Assembly: GCF_020164555.1 (NCBI RefSeq)
Contig: NZ_JAIQZB010000008.1
Coordinates: forward strand, 1-64,000
Origin: Salegentibacter lacus
GTDB lineage: Bacteria; Bacteroidota; Bacteroidia; Flavobacteriales; Flavobacteriaceae
DNA length: 64,000 nucleotides
Direction of reading: 5' to 3'
Shown: piece after piece, positions 36,138 through 45,738 of the stretch
Layout: each line of letters begins with the position of its first letter
Numbering within the stretch: the stretch's first letter is position 1
The notes under the pieces: generated by a model
What the model was told of the DNA's origin: nothing
The model's database searches: none
Seen by the model: only the letters and a program-made list of their open reading frames with translations
Position numbers and translations under genes: made by a program

Positions 36138-37625
36138 ATGAGCATAACAATAGAAAATATTCTTTTAATAGGCTCTCTATTGTTATTTATTAGTATTCTG
36201 GCCGGTAAAACATCTTACCGATTTGGTGTACCAACATTAATACTTTTCCTCGCGGTAGGAATCCTATCAGGCTCAGAGGGAATTGGAGGTATTTACTTCA
36301 ACGACCCCCAACTTGCCCAGTTTATAGGTATTGTTGCCCTTAATTTTATCTTATTTTCCGGTGGACTTGATACGAGCTGGAAAACCATTAAACCCGTGAT
36401 GTGGCAGGGAATTTCCCTTTCTATACTCGGCGTTTTATTTACTGCAGTCAGTGTTGGTGTCTTTGTTTGGTTTATTACAGATTTTACAATCTATGAAGGT
36501 TTGTTGCTCGGTGCCATTGTTTCATCTACAGATGCCGCAGCGGTGTTCTCTATTTTAAGGGCTAAGAATCTCGCGTTAAAATCTAATTTAAGGCCAACCC
36601 TGGAACTGGAGAGTGGTAGTAACGACCCTATGGCCTATTTTCTAACTATTGCCTTTTTAGGTTTAGTAGTGAATCAGGACCAAAGCATTTATAGCATAAT
36701 TCCGTTGTTTCTTCAGCAAATCTTAATTGGTGCCGCTCTTGGGTTTATTTTCGGAAAATTGAGCCGACTTGTAATCAACAGGATTCATCTGGATTTTGAA
36801 GGTTTATATCCTGTACTCGCCATTGCCTTAATGTTTATAATATTTTCTGCTACTGATGCTCTTGGAGGTAACGGATTTTTAGCAGTTTACTTAAGTGCCG
36901 TCTACCTTGGAAACCACAATATTATCCACAAAAAGACCATTATGCGAATGTTTGATGGACTTGCGTGGTTAATGCAAATTGTGCTGTTCCTTACTTTAGG
37001 ATTGCTGGTTTATCCGTCACATATCGTCCCGGTTATTGGCGTGGGAATTTTTATTTCCGTTTTCCTGATCTTTATAGCAAGACCACTGGGCGTATTTTTA
37101 AGCTTAATTTTCTTTAAAATGAAGATGCGCCGGCGTTGGTATATTTCCTGGGTTGGACTTCGGGGAGCTGTGCCCATTGTATTTGCCACCTATCCCCTAC
37201 TTGCCGGAATTGAAAAAGCCGATATGATCTTTAATATTGTATTCTTTGTATCGTTATCTTCGGTACTAATTCAGGGAACCACATTATCTGTTGTAGCAAG
37301 ATGGTTACACGTCGCCTTACCGATGCAGGCCAAACAAAAATCGCCGGTAGACGCGTTTATGGCCGATGGTGCTAAATCTTTTTTGAGGGAAATTAATATT
37401 CCGGAACAAAACCATTCGGTAGGGAAAAGAATTGTAGAATTAAAATTTCCGAAGAAAGCGATTATTGCAATGATTTCCAGGGACGATCAATTTATCACTC
37501 CAAACGGAAACACAGTTATTGAAGCCGATGATATGCTGGTAGTTTTAACCGAAGATCACAGAACAATGGAAGGTGTTTATGAAAGCCTTAATATTGAACC
37601 TGAGTTTGAAGATAAATTAGACTGA
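36138..37625 (+). CDS. potassium/proton antiporter (NhaP2/CvrA type)
   Basis: The 495-residue protein has about twelve to thirteen membrane segments of the CPA1 family (SSTDAAAVFSILR, LELESGSNDPMAY with the ion-binding acidic residues) and a C-terminal cytoplasmic RCK_C-like domain beginning near VGKRIVELKFPKKA, typical of the K+/H+ NhaP2 subgroup. It overlaps kmo by 9 bp at the convergent 3' ends. Confidence 0.88.
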   Translation: MSITIENILLIGSLLLFISILAGKTSYRFGVPTLILFLAVGILSGSEGIGGIYFNDPQLAQFIGIVALNFILFSGGLDTSWKTIKPVMWQGISLSILGVLFTAVSVGVFVWFITDFTIYEGLLLGAIVSSTDAAAVFSILRAKNLALKSNLRPTLELESGSNDPMAYFLTIAFLGLVVNQDQSIYSIIPLFLQQILIGAALGFIFGKLSRLVINRIHLDFEGLYPVLAIALMFIIFSATDALGGNGFLAVYLSAVYLGNHNIIHKKTIMRMFDGLAWLMQIVLFLTLGLLVYPSHIVPVIGVGIFISVFLIFIARPLGVFLSLIFFKMKMRRRWYISWVGLRGAVPIVFATYPLLAGIEKADMIFNIVFFVSLSSVLIQGTTLSVVARWLHVALPMQAKQKSPVDAFMADGAKSFLREINIPEQNHSVGKRIVELKFPKKAIIAMISRDDQFITPNGNTVIEADDMLVVLTEDHRTMEGVYESLNIEPEFEDKLD

Positions 37626-38978
37626 AAAAACCGGTTTATTATCCAGCAAGTTAAGAATTTTATTTTCAACTTCAGTAGAATCCCAGTTCGTTTCGATTTC
37701 CGGCATCTTCATCACCTCATCCATAATTTTTCGCTGATAATCTCCAATCGCTAAAGCTTCAGCATATGGCTTATCAGAAAAAGTTACCCTGGAATACAAA
37801 GGCACCCAGGTTTCAGGGTGTTTGTTAGAGAACCAGTTTTCAATTTTCTTCCGCAATAAAAAATCGGGATCTGCAGTTTTACTGCTCATTTCTATAAAAT
37901 TCCGATAGCTAAGCTCTGCAATGGCATCGGTATTGGGTTTACGGGCATTTTGATATTCTTCAAAAATACGTTCCCAATCGTCTCCATGTTCTTCCATTTT
38001 CTGGCTCAAAACCAGAATATCTTCAAAACCGGCATTCATTCCCTGCCCATAAAATGGTACAATAGCGTGCGCCGAATCTCCAACCAAAGTCACTTTTTCC
38101 CAATAAGACCAGGGGAAACATTTAATGGTCACCATACTACTGGTAGGGTTTTTAAAGAAATCTCTTTTCAAATTTTCAATCTCGTGGCTTATATCCGGAA
38201 AGTGTTTTTGAAAAAACAAATCGGCATCTTTCTCGGTTTTTATGCTTTCAAAGGAGTTTTCACCTTCAAAAGGCATAAATAAAGTACAGGTAAAACTACC
38301 ATCTAAATTAGGCATGGCAATAAGCATAAATTCCCCGCGAGGCCAAATGTGGAAAGAGGCATTATCCATTTTATGGCTACCATCTTCATTTGGGGCGATA
38401 CTTAATTCTTTATAGCCTACGTTTATAAAGTGCTGCGAGTAATTAAACCTACTCTGTCTTTGCATTTTATGCCGAACTCTGGAAAATGCCCCATCGGCTC
38501 CAAAAATAAGATCGAACTGATATTCTTTCCACTCTCCTTTTTCACTCTCCCCGGTATATAATCTGGCGGCAGCCATATCTATATCCCAAACTTTTTCTTC
38601 AAACCTAAATTTTGTTCCGGCATCTTCGGCCAGGGTAATCATTCTTCGGTTTAAAACGCCACGGGAAATCGAGTAAATAGCTTCCTCATTTTTTCCGTAT
38701 TTCTGATAATAAAGCGGTTTATCGTTAACGTGCATCGCTCTTTTATCTAAAGGGAGCGCTAATTTCTTTATTTCCTTTTCTATGCCAACCGCTCTTAAAG
38801 CATTCCAGCCGCGATTAGACATCGCCAGGTTTATGGAACGACCGGAAAATTCTACTTTTCTAATATCCTTTCTTCGATCAAAAACCTCAACTTGATGTCC
38901 GGCTTTTCTAAGATAAATAGCGAGTAAAGATCCAACCAATCCTGAGCCAACAATGGCGATTTTTTTAGGTGTTTGCAT
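37617..38978 (-). CDS. kmo: kynurenine 3-monooxygenase
   Basis: The enzyme hydroxylates L-kynurenine to 3-hydroxykynurenine with FAD and NADPH. FAD motifs are KKIAIVGSGLVGSLLAIYLR and GDSAHAIVPFYGQGMNAGFED. I set the start at the ATG at 38978 (MQTPKKIAIV), giving 453 residues as in relatives; a further 44 codons upstream are open but do not look like a leader. The next enzyme, kynU, lies at 46.5-47.8 kb on the same strand, so the two are unlinked. Confidence 0.9.
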   Translation of the reverse strand: MQTPKKIAIVGSGLVGSLLAIYLRKAGHQVEVFDRRKDIRKVEFSGRSINLAMSNRGWNALRAVGIEKEIKKLALPLDKRAMHVNDKPLYYQKYGKNEEAIYSISRGVLNRRMITLAEDAGTKFRFEEKVWDIDMAAARLYTGESEKGEWKEYQFDLIFGADGAFSRVRHKMQRQSRFNYSQHFINVGYKELSIAPNEDGSHKMDNASFHIWPRGEFMLIAMPNLDGSFTCTLFMPFEGENSFESIKTEKDADLFFQKHFPDISHEIENLKRDFFKNPTSSMVTIKCFPWSYWEKVTLVGDSAHAIVPFYGQGMNAGFEDILVLSQKMEEHGDDWERIFEEYQNARKPNTDAIAELSYRNFIEMSSKTADPDFLLRKKIENWFSNKHPETWVPLYSRVTFSDKPYAEALAIGDYQRKIMDEVMKMPEIETNWDSTEVENKILNLLDNKPVFSV

Positions 38979-39257
38979 AAAGTGCCTGCTGTGCATCTTC
39001 TTGAAGATAGAAAAATAGCTTTGAGAAAATGCAGTTTTTAAGTTACGAAAATACTTATTTATACTGAATTTAAGCGGTTCTAAAGGGTTTAAGAAAAACC
39101 TATTTATCATTTAATTAACAGCACTTACGCATTGCTTGCCTTAAATTTAATAGAAAACTAGCTTGAACTAAGCTTTCAGGCTTATTCAAGCGAAAAAATA
39201 TTTGACATCATTGGCTGAATATTCTAATTCTCATTTAGTGAATAAAAAACTTAAATT

Positions 39258-40379
39258 ATGATTGAAAATCAAGCTTTATTAAAATCGGTTAAAATTGGTG
39301 ACATGGAACTAAAAAACCGGGTAATTATGGCTCCAATGACGCGTAACCGCGCCGATAATAAAGAAAAGGCACCTACTGAGTTACACGCTGAATATTATGC
39401 ACAACGCGCCGGCGCCGGACTAATAATATCTGAGGGTTCGCAAATTTCTAAAGCTGCCACGGGATATATAAATACACCGGGGATTTATACTGAAAATCAG
39501 GTTAAAGGTTGGGAAAAAGTAATTGAGGCTGTTCACAAAAACGATGGGAAAATGTTCCTGCAACTATGGCATTGCGGGCGTATTTCACATCCTAAATTTC
39601 ACGATGGGGAAAAACCTTTGGCGCCAAGTGCCGTAAATCCCAATACTCAGGCATACACTTCAGATGGTTTTGAGGATACAGTAGAACCCCAGGCTATGAG
39701 CCTAACCGATATTAAACAAACAGTTCAGGACTTTAAACACGCTGCCGAAAATGCCAAGAAAGCCGGGTTTGACGGAGTTGAAATTCATTCTTCAAACGGG
39801 TATTTAATTCATCAGTTTTTCAACAAAAATGCTAACATAAGAACCGATGATTACGGTGGAAATATTCAAAATCGGGTGCGCTTCTTTTTTGAAATACTGG
39901 AAGTGATAAGTGAAGTTTGGCCGGAGAATCGTATTGGTGTAAGATTAAACCCCTCCCTGAATGATGCTTTTGGTATCACTGCTTCTGAAGAAACAATTCC
40001 CACCTTCGATCATATTATTGAAAAATTAAACGCCTACGATCTGGCTTATTTACATCTTTCCGAACCTTTTACCGATGTAAGTGAAATAGATTATCTGGAA
40101 TCAAATATAGCGAAACACTACCGCCCTATTTATAAAGGAAATTTAATAATTAATGCCGGGTTTGATCAGGAATCGGGAAATAAAGTCATCAAGGAAGGAA
40201 ATGCCGATATGGTTTCGTATGCTAAACTGTTTATTTCTAATCCCGATTTACCGGAGCGTTTTGCTAAAAATGCGCCGATGGCCGATTGGGATGAAGACAC
40301 TTTCTATACACCCGGAGCAAAGGGTTATACCGATTATCCGCGATATGATGCTGAAAAATCTAAGATGAAAAATTCATAA
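39258..40379 (+). CDS. alkene reductase (Old Yellow Enzyme family)
   Basis: This is an FMN TIM-barrel enzyme of 373 residues. Landmarks are VIMAPMTRNRADN, LQLWHCGRISHP, FDGVEIHSSNGYLIHQF and VISYAKLFISNPDLPERF-like VSYAKLFISNPDLP. It reduces activated C=C bonds, nitro groups or quinones; the natural substrate is unclear. It stands alone, downstream of the divergent kmo gene. Confidence 0.9.
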   Translation: MIENQALLKSVKIGDMELKNRVIMAPMTRNRADNKEKAPTELHAEYYAQRAGAGLIISEGSQISKAATGYINTPGIYTENQVKGWEKVIEAVHKNDGKMFLQLWHCGRISHPKFHDGEKPLAPSAVNPNTQAYTSDGFEDTVEPQAMSLTDIKQTVQDFKHAAENAKKAGFDGVEIHSSNGYLIHQFFNKNANIRTDDYGGNIQNRVRFFFEILEVISEVWPENRIGVRLNPSLNDAFGITASEETIPTFDHIIEKLNAYDLAYLHLSEPFTDVSEIDYLESNIAKHYRPIYKGNLIINAGFDQESGNKVIKEGNADMVSYAKLFISNPDLPERFAKNAPMADWDEDTFYTPGAKGYTDYPRYDAEKSKMKNS

Positions 40380-40475
40380 TTTTAGATTAAATCTCCTTAA
40401 AAGGAGGTTAATTGAACTTTTATTTTATCAGGAAAAATGTATTTTTAATGATGAACCAAAAAAAATGTAACAAAT

Positions 40476-40721
40476 ATGGATGAGTCGAAAATTGAGCAAA
40501 TGAGGTCTACATTAAATAAACTGGAAGATATTAAAAATAGCCAGGAAAGTATTATCGATAAGATAAACCACGTGATTACCGATTTGTTTCAACACCCAGA
40601 CAAAGAGTTGGAGAAAGCTATGAACGAAGCCCACCAAAAATCTTCAGACAATGTAGATGCGGTTCGTGAGGCTATGGAAGAATACGAAATGAGAATAAAT
40701 AAACTGGAAAATCAAGGCTAA
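40476..40721 (+). CDS. small helical protein, unknown
   Basis: This 81-residue protein has heptad-like repeats (KIEQMRSTLNKLEDIKNS; MEEYEMRINKLENQ) that suggest a coiled coil or helical bundle. I do not recognise it. A terminator follows immediately. Confidence 0.6.
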   Translation: MDESKIEQMRSTLNKLEDIKNSQESIIDKINHVITDLFQHPDKELEKAMNEAHQKSSDNVDAVREAMEEYEMRINKLENQG

Positions 40722-40757
40722 TCAATTTATAAAGAAAAGCTAATGATTATACTCCTT

Positions 40758-40816
40758 AGGTGGCTAAAACATAAATTTGTCTGGAAAAGGCATTTTTAGT
40801 TTTAGTCACCTTTTTT
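40758..40816 (+). terminator. long-loop terminator containing a promoter
   Basis: AGGTGGCTAAAAC (40758-40770) and GTTTTAGTCACCT (40799-40811) pair with one G-U, then six T bases. The 28-base loop holds a perfect -7 box for the next operon. Confidence 0.65.
40772..40779 (+). promoter_or_regulatory. putative promoter of the photolyase operon
   Basis: TAAATTTG is a perfect -7 box inside the loop of the preceding terminator, 52 bases before the flavin reductase ATG. Transcripts would start near 40785, so they carry only the right arm of the hairpin and would escape termination. Confidence 0.5.
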
Positions 40817-40830
40817 ATTAAACCAATTCT

Positions 40831-41481
40831 ATGCAACATATTACTTCAGAAGAAATAGTGGATATGGAAAAGCTTTTCCGTTTAAACCTTATTAATAGTG
40901 TTACCGGCTACAAATCGGCTAATCTTATCGCTACCAAATCTGCAGAAAAAGGGGCTAACGTGGCGGTTTTTAGTTCAGTTACACATCTGGGCAGCAATCC
41001 CGCACTACTTGGTTTTATTACCCGCCCTACTAAAGAGGTACCGAGAAACACCTATAAAAATATAAAGGAAAACAAGTATTTTACGGTAAATCATATCCAG
41101 AAAGATATGATTGAAAGTGCCCACCAAACTGCAGCAAAATACGAAGAAGAAATTTCTGAATTTCAAAAGACAGGTCTGGAAGAAGAATACCTTGATAATT
41201 TTTATGCGCCTTATGTAAAACAGTCTACGGTAAAATTGGGATGCAAATTTGTAAATGAATATTTTATTAAAGAAAATGATACGGTAATGGTAATTGGTGC
41301 CATTGAACATATTTATTTCGATGAAGGCATACAGTCGCTAGATGGCTGGTTACGACTTGATGATGCGGAAACCGTGGCGATAAATGGTTTAGACGGATAT
41401 GCGCTTCCAAACCTTTTAGACCGCTTTCATTACGCCAGGCCGGGACAAGAAATAAAGTCGTTTTTTAAGAAAGAAGACTAA
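40831..41481 (+). CDS. flavin reductase family protein
   Basis: The 216-residue FMN-binding split-barrel protein contains VTGYKSANLIATKSAEKGAN, FTVNHIQKDM and a VMVIGAIEHIYFDEG region. These enzymes bind FMN or reduce flavins with NAD(P)H. It starts an operon with three genes of light-driven repair or signalling; a flavin supply role for them is inferred. Gap to DUF2256 is 3 bp. Confidence 0.82.
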   Translation: MQHITSEEIVDMEKLFRLNLINSVTGYKSANLIATKSAEKGANVAVFSSVTHLGSNPALLGFITRPTKEVPRNTYKNIKENKYFTVNHIQKDMIESAHQTAAKYEEEISEFQKTGLEEEYLDNFYAPYVKQSTVKLGCKFVNEYFIKENDTVMVIGAIEHIYFDEGIQSLDGWLRLDDAETVAINGLDGYALPNLLDRFHYARPGQEIKSFFKKED

Positions 41482-41484
41482 TTG

Positions 41485-41622
41485 ATGAAAACGGTAAAAA
41501 AAGCCGATTTGCCAGAAAAGATATGTCCCGTTTGCAAAAGACCTTTTAAGTGGCGTAAAAAATGGGAGAAGTATTGGGAAGAGGTAATTTACTGTAGTGA
41601 AAAATGCAGAAGAAATAAATAA
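41485..41622 (+). CDS. DUF2256 small zinc-finger-like protein
   Basis: This 45-residue basic protein has [14 protein letters not shown] and CSEKCRRNK, the four-cysteine arrangement of DUF2256, likely a zinc-binding knuckle. The stop overlaps the start of the CRY-DASH gene (TAATG). DUF2256 genes are known to travel with photolyase/cryptochrome genes; its function is unknown. Confidence 0.85.
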   Translation: MKTVKKADLPEKICPVCKRPFKWRKKWEKYWEEVIYCSEKCRRNK

Positions 41623-42917
41623 TGAGTACAGGATTAGTCTGGTTTCAAAACAATTTACGCACCGAGGATAATTTACCTTTAGCACAGGCCTGTAAAGAGA
41701 ACGAACAAGTAATTGCCATTTATTTTTTTGATCCCAGGCAGTTTGAAATGACTGAATTCGGGTTTAAAAAGACCGGTAAATTTCGCGCGAAGTTCCTGAT
41801 AGAAACGCTAACCGAATTAAAACAAAATCTCACTGCTTTAAACATTCCGTTATTTATTGATCACGCAAAACCTGAAAAAAAATTACCGGACTTTCTTCAG
41901 CAACATTCCATTTCAACTATTTATCTTCAGAAAGAATGGACCAGCGAAGAGCAAAACTTGATCTCTAAAGTAAAAAGAAGCATTTCTAAAAATATCAAGT
42001 TTCAAACTTATTACGATCAGTTTCTATTTCATTCTGATGATATTCCTTATTCCGATTTTAGTGAAATACCGAAAGTTTTTACCAATTTCAGAAAAAAGTG
42101 TGAAGCCAAAGTTTCGGTAAGAAATTGCACACCGGCTCCAGAGCCATTAAATGAGGAAAACTTCAATCTACAAAATGAGACTGCAATTCCCAATCTGCAG
42201 CAATTGGGTTTTGAGGATTTCCGACTGGATCCACGAACTGCTTTTCCTTTTAAAGGTGGTGAAAATCAGGCTAAAAAGAGAATTCAGCAATATTTCTGGG
42301 AAACACAAAATTTAGCACAATACAAACAAACCCGAAATGGATTAATCGGTGAAGATTATAGCTCCAAACTTTCGGCCTGGCTTGCTAACGGGAGTATTTC
42401 AGCAAAACAAATCTATTGGGAAATTCAAAAATTTCAAAAAGAGATCACCAAAAACGAAGATACCTACTGGCTTATTTTTGAACTTATCTGGCGAGATTAT
42501 TTTAAATTCATTTCCCTAAAACACAGGAATAAGATCTTCAAGATTGGAGGAATTTTGGATAAGGATCTGAAATGGAAAACCGACCAAGCAGCACGTGAAA
42601 AATGGATTTCCGGAAAAACCGAAGAATCTTTTGTAAACGCTAATATGAAAGAAATTGCAGCAACCGGCTTTATGAGTAATCGCGGCCGCCAAAATGTAGC
42701 CAGTTACTGGGCCAAAGAAATAAAACAGGATTGGCGGGTTGGCGCCGCTTATTTTGAAAGTTTGCTTATAGATTATGATGTGCACAGTAACTGGGGAAAC
42801 TGGATGTACAACAGCGGAGTTGGCAATGATCCACGCGATAGAAAATTCAATATTAAAAGCCAGGCAGAACGCTATGATTCAAATCAAAAATTTCAGGAGT
42901 TATGGCTGAAAGAATAA
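41622..42917 (+). CDS. cryptochrome DASH
   Basis: The 431-residue photolyase-family protein begins GLVWFQNNLRTEDNLPLA and contains a clear FAD domain (GLIGEDYSSKLSAWLANGSIS; GFMSNRGRQNVASYW; WGNWMYNSGVGNDP). It is the CRY-DASH type, known to repair cyclobutane dimers in single-stranded DNA and also proposed to act as a light sensor. It overlaps the next gene by 16 bp. Confidence 0.93.
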   Translation: MSTGLVWFQNNLRTEDNLPLAQACKENEQVIAIYFFDPRQFEMTEFGFKKTGKFRAKFLIETLTELKQNLTALNIPLFIDHAKPEKKLPDFLQQHSISTIYLQKEWTSEEQNLISKVKRSISKNIKFQTYYDQFLFHSDDIPYSDFSEIPKVFTNFRKKCEAKVSVRNCTPAPEPLNEENFNLQNETAIPNLQQLGFEDFRLDPRTAFPFKGGENQAKKRIQQYFWETQNLAQYKQTRNGLIGEDYSSKLSAWLANGSISAKQIYWEIQKFQKEITKNEDTYWLIFELIWRDYFKFISLKHRNKIFKIGGILDKDLKWKTDQAAREKWISGKTEESFVNANMKEIAATGFMSNRGRQNVASYWAKEIKQDWRVGAAYFESLLIDYDVHSNWGNWMYNSGVGNDPRDRKFNIKSQAERYDSNQKFQELWLKE

Positions 42918-44449
42918 AGACTTTAAGATTAATTTTAGGCGATCAACTCAATCATCAGCATAGTTGGTTTAAAGAAGAACAGGATAATCTGCTTTATGTT
43001 TTTATGGAAATGCGGCAGGAAACAGATTATGTGGTTCATCATATTCAGAAAATAACGGGATTTTTTAGCGCGATGCGGAATTTTTCTGAATATTTAAAAG
43101 AACGTGAGCAAGAAGTAATCTACCTTAAAATCAACGATAGCAGCAATAAACAAACTTTACCCGAAAACCTGAACAGCCTAATTTTTGAACATAAAATTGA
43201 GAAATTTGAATACCAACTTCCCGATGAATACCGGCTCGATGTACAGCTAAAAGATTTCTGCAAAGAATTATCTATAGCTTCTGAAGTTTATGATACTGAA
43301 CATTTTCTCACTTCAAGAGATGATCTTGCCAGGTTTTACAAAGGAAAAAAGCAAATGACCATGGAGTATTTTTACCGCGATATGCGGAAGAAATATGAAG
43401 TACTTATGGTAAACAGCAAAGATCCTGAAGGTGGAAAATGGAATTTTGACAAATCCAACCGTAAGAAATGGACCGGAAATCCTGAAATTCCTCACGAACG
43501 CGGATTTAGAAAAGATGTTTCAGAAATAGTCCGGGAGATTAAAAAAGCAGAGATCAAGAGTATTGGAAACATTGACCCTGAAAAATTCAACTGGCCAACC
43601 AGCCGGGAAGATTCCCTTTCAGTTTTAAATTATTTCTGTAAAAATCTGCTTGTTCATTTTGGGGATTTTCAAGATGCGTTACACACCGATGAGGCTTATT
43701 TATTCCATTCCCGTTTATCTTTTGCATTAAATACTAAAATGCTACATCCTAAAGAGGTTATCGATTCTGTGATTAGTCATTGGAGAGAAAATCAGGATGA
43801 AATAGATCTTTCTCAGGTAGAAGGTTTTGTAAGACAAATTCTTGGTTGGCGGGAATATATGCGTGGAATTTACTGGAAAGAAATGCCCGGTTACAGGCGA
43901 ACAAACAAGCTTGATAATCAGAATAAATTACCAGAATTCTACTGGAATGCCAATACCAAAATGAATTGCCTGAAGCATAGCATTCAGCAAAGCCTGGATA
44001 ACGCGTATGCACACCATATTCAGCGTTTAATGATAACCGGAAATTATGCGCTACTTACTCAAACCCATCCCGATGAAGTTGATGCCTGGTACCTTGGAAT
44101 TTACATCGATGCCATAGAATGGGTAGAAATAACCAATACACGCGGAATGAGTCAGTTTGCCGATGGCGGGATTGTAGCGACCAAACCCTACGTTTCCAGT
44201 GGAGCTTACATCAATAAAATGAGCAATTATTGCAAAGGCTGTGTTTATGATGTAAAGAAAAAAACCGGAGAAAATTCCTGCCCGTTTAATAGCTTATACT
44301 GGAATTTTTTAGATGATAAACGCGAATTTTTTAAAAATAATCGCAGAATGGCCATGATGCTCAATATGCTGGATAAAAAGTCTGAAAATGAACTATTTAG
44401 AATAAAAGAACGAGCAAATTCTATAATTCAGAATCCTGAAAATTTTTAA
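42902..44449 (+). CDS. FeS bacterial cryptochrome/photolyase (FeS-BCP)
   Basis: The 515-residue protein starts LRLILGDQLNHQHSWF and has the C-terminal [4Fe-4S] cysteines: one in KMNCLKHS (about 360), then YCKGCVYDVKKKTGENSCPF, three cysteines. Characterised relatives such as PhrB repair (6-4) photoproducts. The active-site region is QIHGWRE-like ILGWREYMRGIYW. It overlaps CRY-DASH by 16 bp and ends the operon. Confidence 0.93.
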   Translation: MAERIKTLRLILGDQLNHQHSWFKEEQDNLLYVFMEMRQETDYVVHHIQKITGFFSAMRNFSEYLKEREQEVIYLKINDSSNKQTLPENLNSLIFEHKIEKFEYQLPDEYRLDVQLKDFCKELSIASEVYDTEHFLTSRDDLARFYKGKKQMTMEYFYRDMRKKYEVLMVNSKDPEGGKWNFDKSNRKKWTGNPEIPHERGFRKDVSEIVREIKKAEIKSIGNIDPEKFNWPTSREDSLSVLNYFCKNLLVHFGDFQDALHTDEAYLFHSRLSFALNTKMLHPKEVIDSVISHWRENQDEIDLSQVEGFVRQILGWREYMRGIYWKEMPGYRRTNKLDNQNKLPEFYWNANTKMNCLKHSIQQSLDNAYAHHIQRLMITGNYALLTQTHPDEVDAWYLGIYIDAIEWVEITNTRGMSQFADGGIVATKPYVSSGAYINKMSNYCKGCVYDVKKKTGENSCPFNSLYWNFLDDKREFFKNNRRMAMMLNMLDKKSENELFRIKERANSIIQNPENF

Positions 44450-44656
44450 CATTCGAGTTAAACACTAGTTAAAAGATATTATTCCAAATCAGTTATTCTC
44501 TAAATTCGTTTAGAACTAAGAATCAACTTTACTTAGTACAGAGTAGACAGCTAAAAATTAAAATATTATGCTCTTCACTCTTTAAAAATTGAGAGTTATT
44601 TATTAACAAGTATAAACCATTAACCAAAGTAGCTTAGCTACACAAAACCAACCAAT

Positions 44657-44812
44657 ATGAGAGATTTAATATGGCTTATCGTAGTATTATTAGTAATAGG
44701 ATGGCTCATTGGATACTTTGCATTTCCAGACTTAGGAAGCATTATCCATATACTTATTGTAGTAGCAGTAATCCTAATATTGTATAAATTATTAACCGGA
44801 CGCCGTCTGTAA
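44657..44812 (+). CDS. small membrane protein (lmo0937-like)
   Basis: This 51-residue protein has two membrane segments joined by GYFAFPDLGS, ending KLLTGRRL. The pattern matches the small 'lmo0937' membrane family. Its function is unknown. A perfect terminator follows 22 bp later. Confidence 0.75.
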   Translation: MRDLIWLIVVLLVIGWLIGYFAFPDLGSIIHILIVVAVILILYKLLTGRRL

Positions 44813-44833
44813 TTAATAATTTAATCGAATCAG

Positions 44834-44864
44834 AAAAACCCTTTGAGATCTCAAAGGGTTTTTT
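44834..44864 (+). terminator. terminator after the small membrane gene
   Basis: AAAAACCCTTTGAGA (44834-44848) and TCTCAAAGGGTTTTT (44849-44863) are perfect inverses. Confidence 0.75.
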
Positions 44865-44918
44865 GATTTTGTATATAAAGCATCCTACCATTTAAAGCCT
44901 CATTTATTAAGTAAATCT

Positions 44919-44926
44919 TATCTTCG
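44919..44926 (+). promoter_or_regulatory. putative promoter of the SDR gene
   Basis: TATCTTCG, one change from TAnnTTTG, lies 17 bases before the ATG. Confidence 0.4.
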
Positions 44927-44942
44927 AATTTAAAAAACAACT

Positions 44943-45701
44943 ATGTGGAACCTGAATGACAAATGCGCGCTGGTAACCGGTGGTACTAAAGGAATTGGGA
45001 AAGCTGCTGTTCTGGAGTTCCTAGAGCTGGGTGCTGAAGTACTTTTCACTTCAAGAACTCAAAAAGATATAGACCTTGTTTTAGAAGAACTGGAAAAATA
45101 CGGTAATAAGATACACGGCCTGGTTGCCGATGTTACTATAGCAGATGACCGGCAGAAAGTTTTTAATTTCATCGAAAAAGAATGGGGAAAACTGGATATA
45201 CTCGTAAATAATGCCGGTATCAATATTAGAAAAAAAGCAAACGATTATTCAGAAGAAGAATTCAGAAAAGTAATGGAAATTAATCTTAACGCTCCTTTTG
45301 AATTAAGCCGAAAACTTCACTCCCTGCTTCAAAAAAGCGGAAATGCAAAGATTGTAAATGTCGCGTCTTCCGCAGCAATGCAAGATGTTGGTACCGGCAC
45401 TCCTTATGCAATGTCTAAAGCCGGTTTACTTCAGCAAACCCGAAGCTTTGCGGTAGAATGGGCCGCCGATGGTATTCGCGTGAACGCGGTTTCGCCCTGG
45501 TTTACGGTTACGCCGCTCACTAAAGGACTTTTGAATGAAAGCGAGAGAATGGACAACATTATCAAAAGGACACCTTTAAATCGTGTTGCAAAAGCCAGTG
45601 AAATGGCTGCGATTATTGCCTTCTTGGCGATGGACAAATCTTCTTACATTACAGGACAAAATATTATAGCTGATGGTGGAATGAGCATTAATGCTATATA
45701 A
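44943..45701 (+). CDS. SDR-family oxidoreductase (tropinone reductase-like)
   Basis: The 252-residue Rossmann enzyme has ALVTGGTKGIGKAAV, NNAGINIRKK and the catalytic Ser...YxxxK in VASSAAMQDVG and TPYAMSKAG. The C-terminal GQNIIADGGMS is usual. Its overall shape is like plant tropinone reductases, but the substrate is unknown. Confidence 0.85.
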   Translation: MWNLNDKCALVTGGTKGIGKAAVLEFLELGAEVLFTSRTQKDIDLVLEELEKYGNKIHGLVADVTIADDRQKVFNFIEKEWGKLDILVNNAGINIRKKANDYSEEEFRKVMEINLNAPFELSRKLHSLLQKSGNAKIVNVASSAAMQDVGTGTPYAMSKAGLLQQTRSFAVEWAADGIRVNAVSPWFTVTPLTKGLLNESERMDNIIKRTPLNRVAKASEMAAIIAFLAMDKSSYITGQNIIADGGMSINAI

Positions 45702-45714
45702 AAACAGTTTTTTG

Positions 45715-45722
45715 TATCTTTA
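45715..45722 (+). promoter_or_regulatory. putative promoter of the following lipoprotein gene
   Basis: TATCTTTA, one base from consensus, lies 16 bases before the ATG. Confidence 0.35.
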
Positions 45723-45738
45723 AAGGAAAACCAACACA

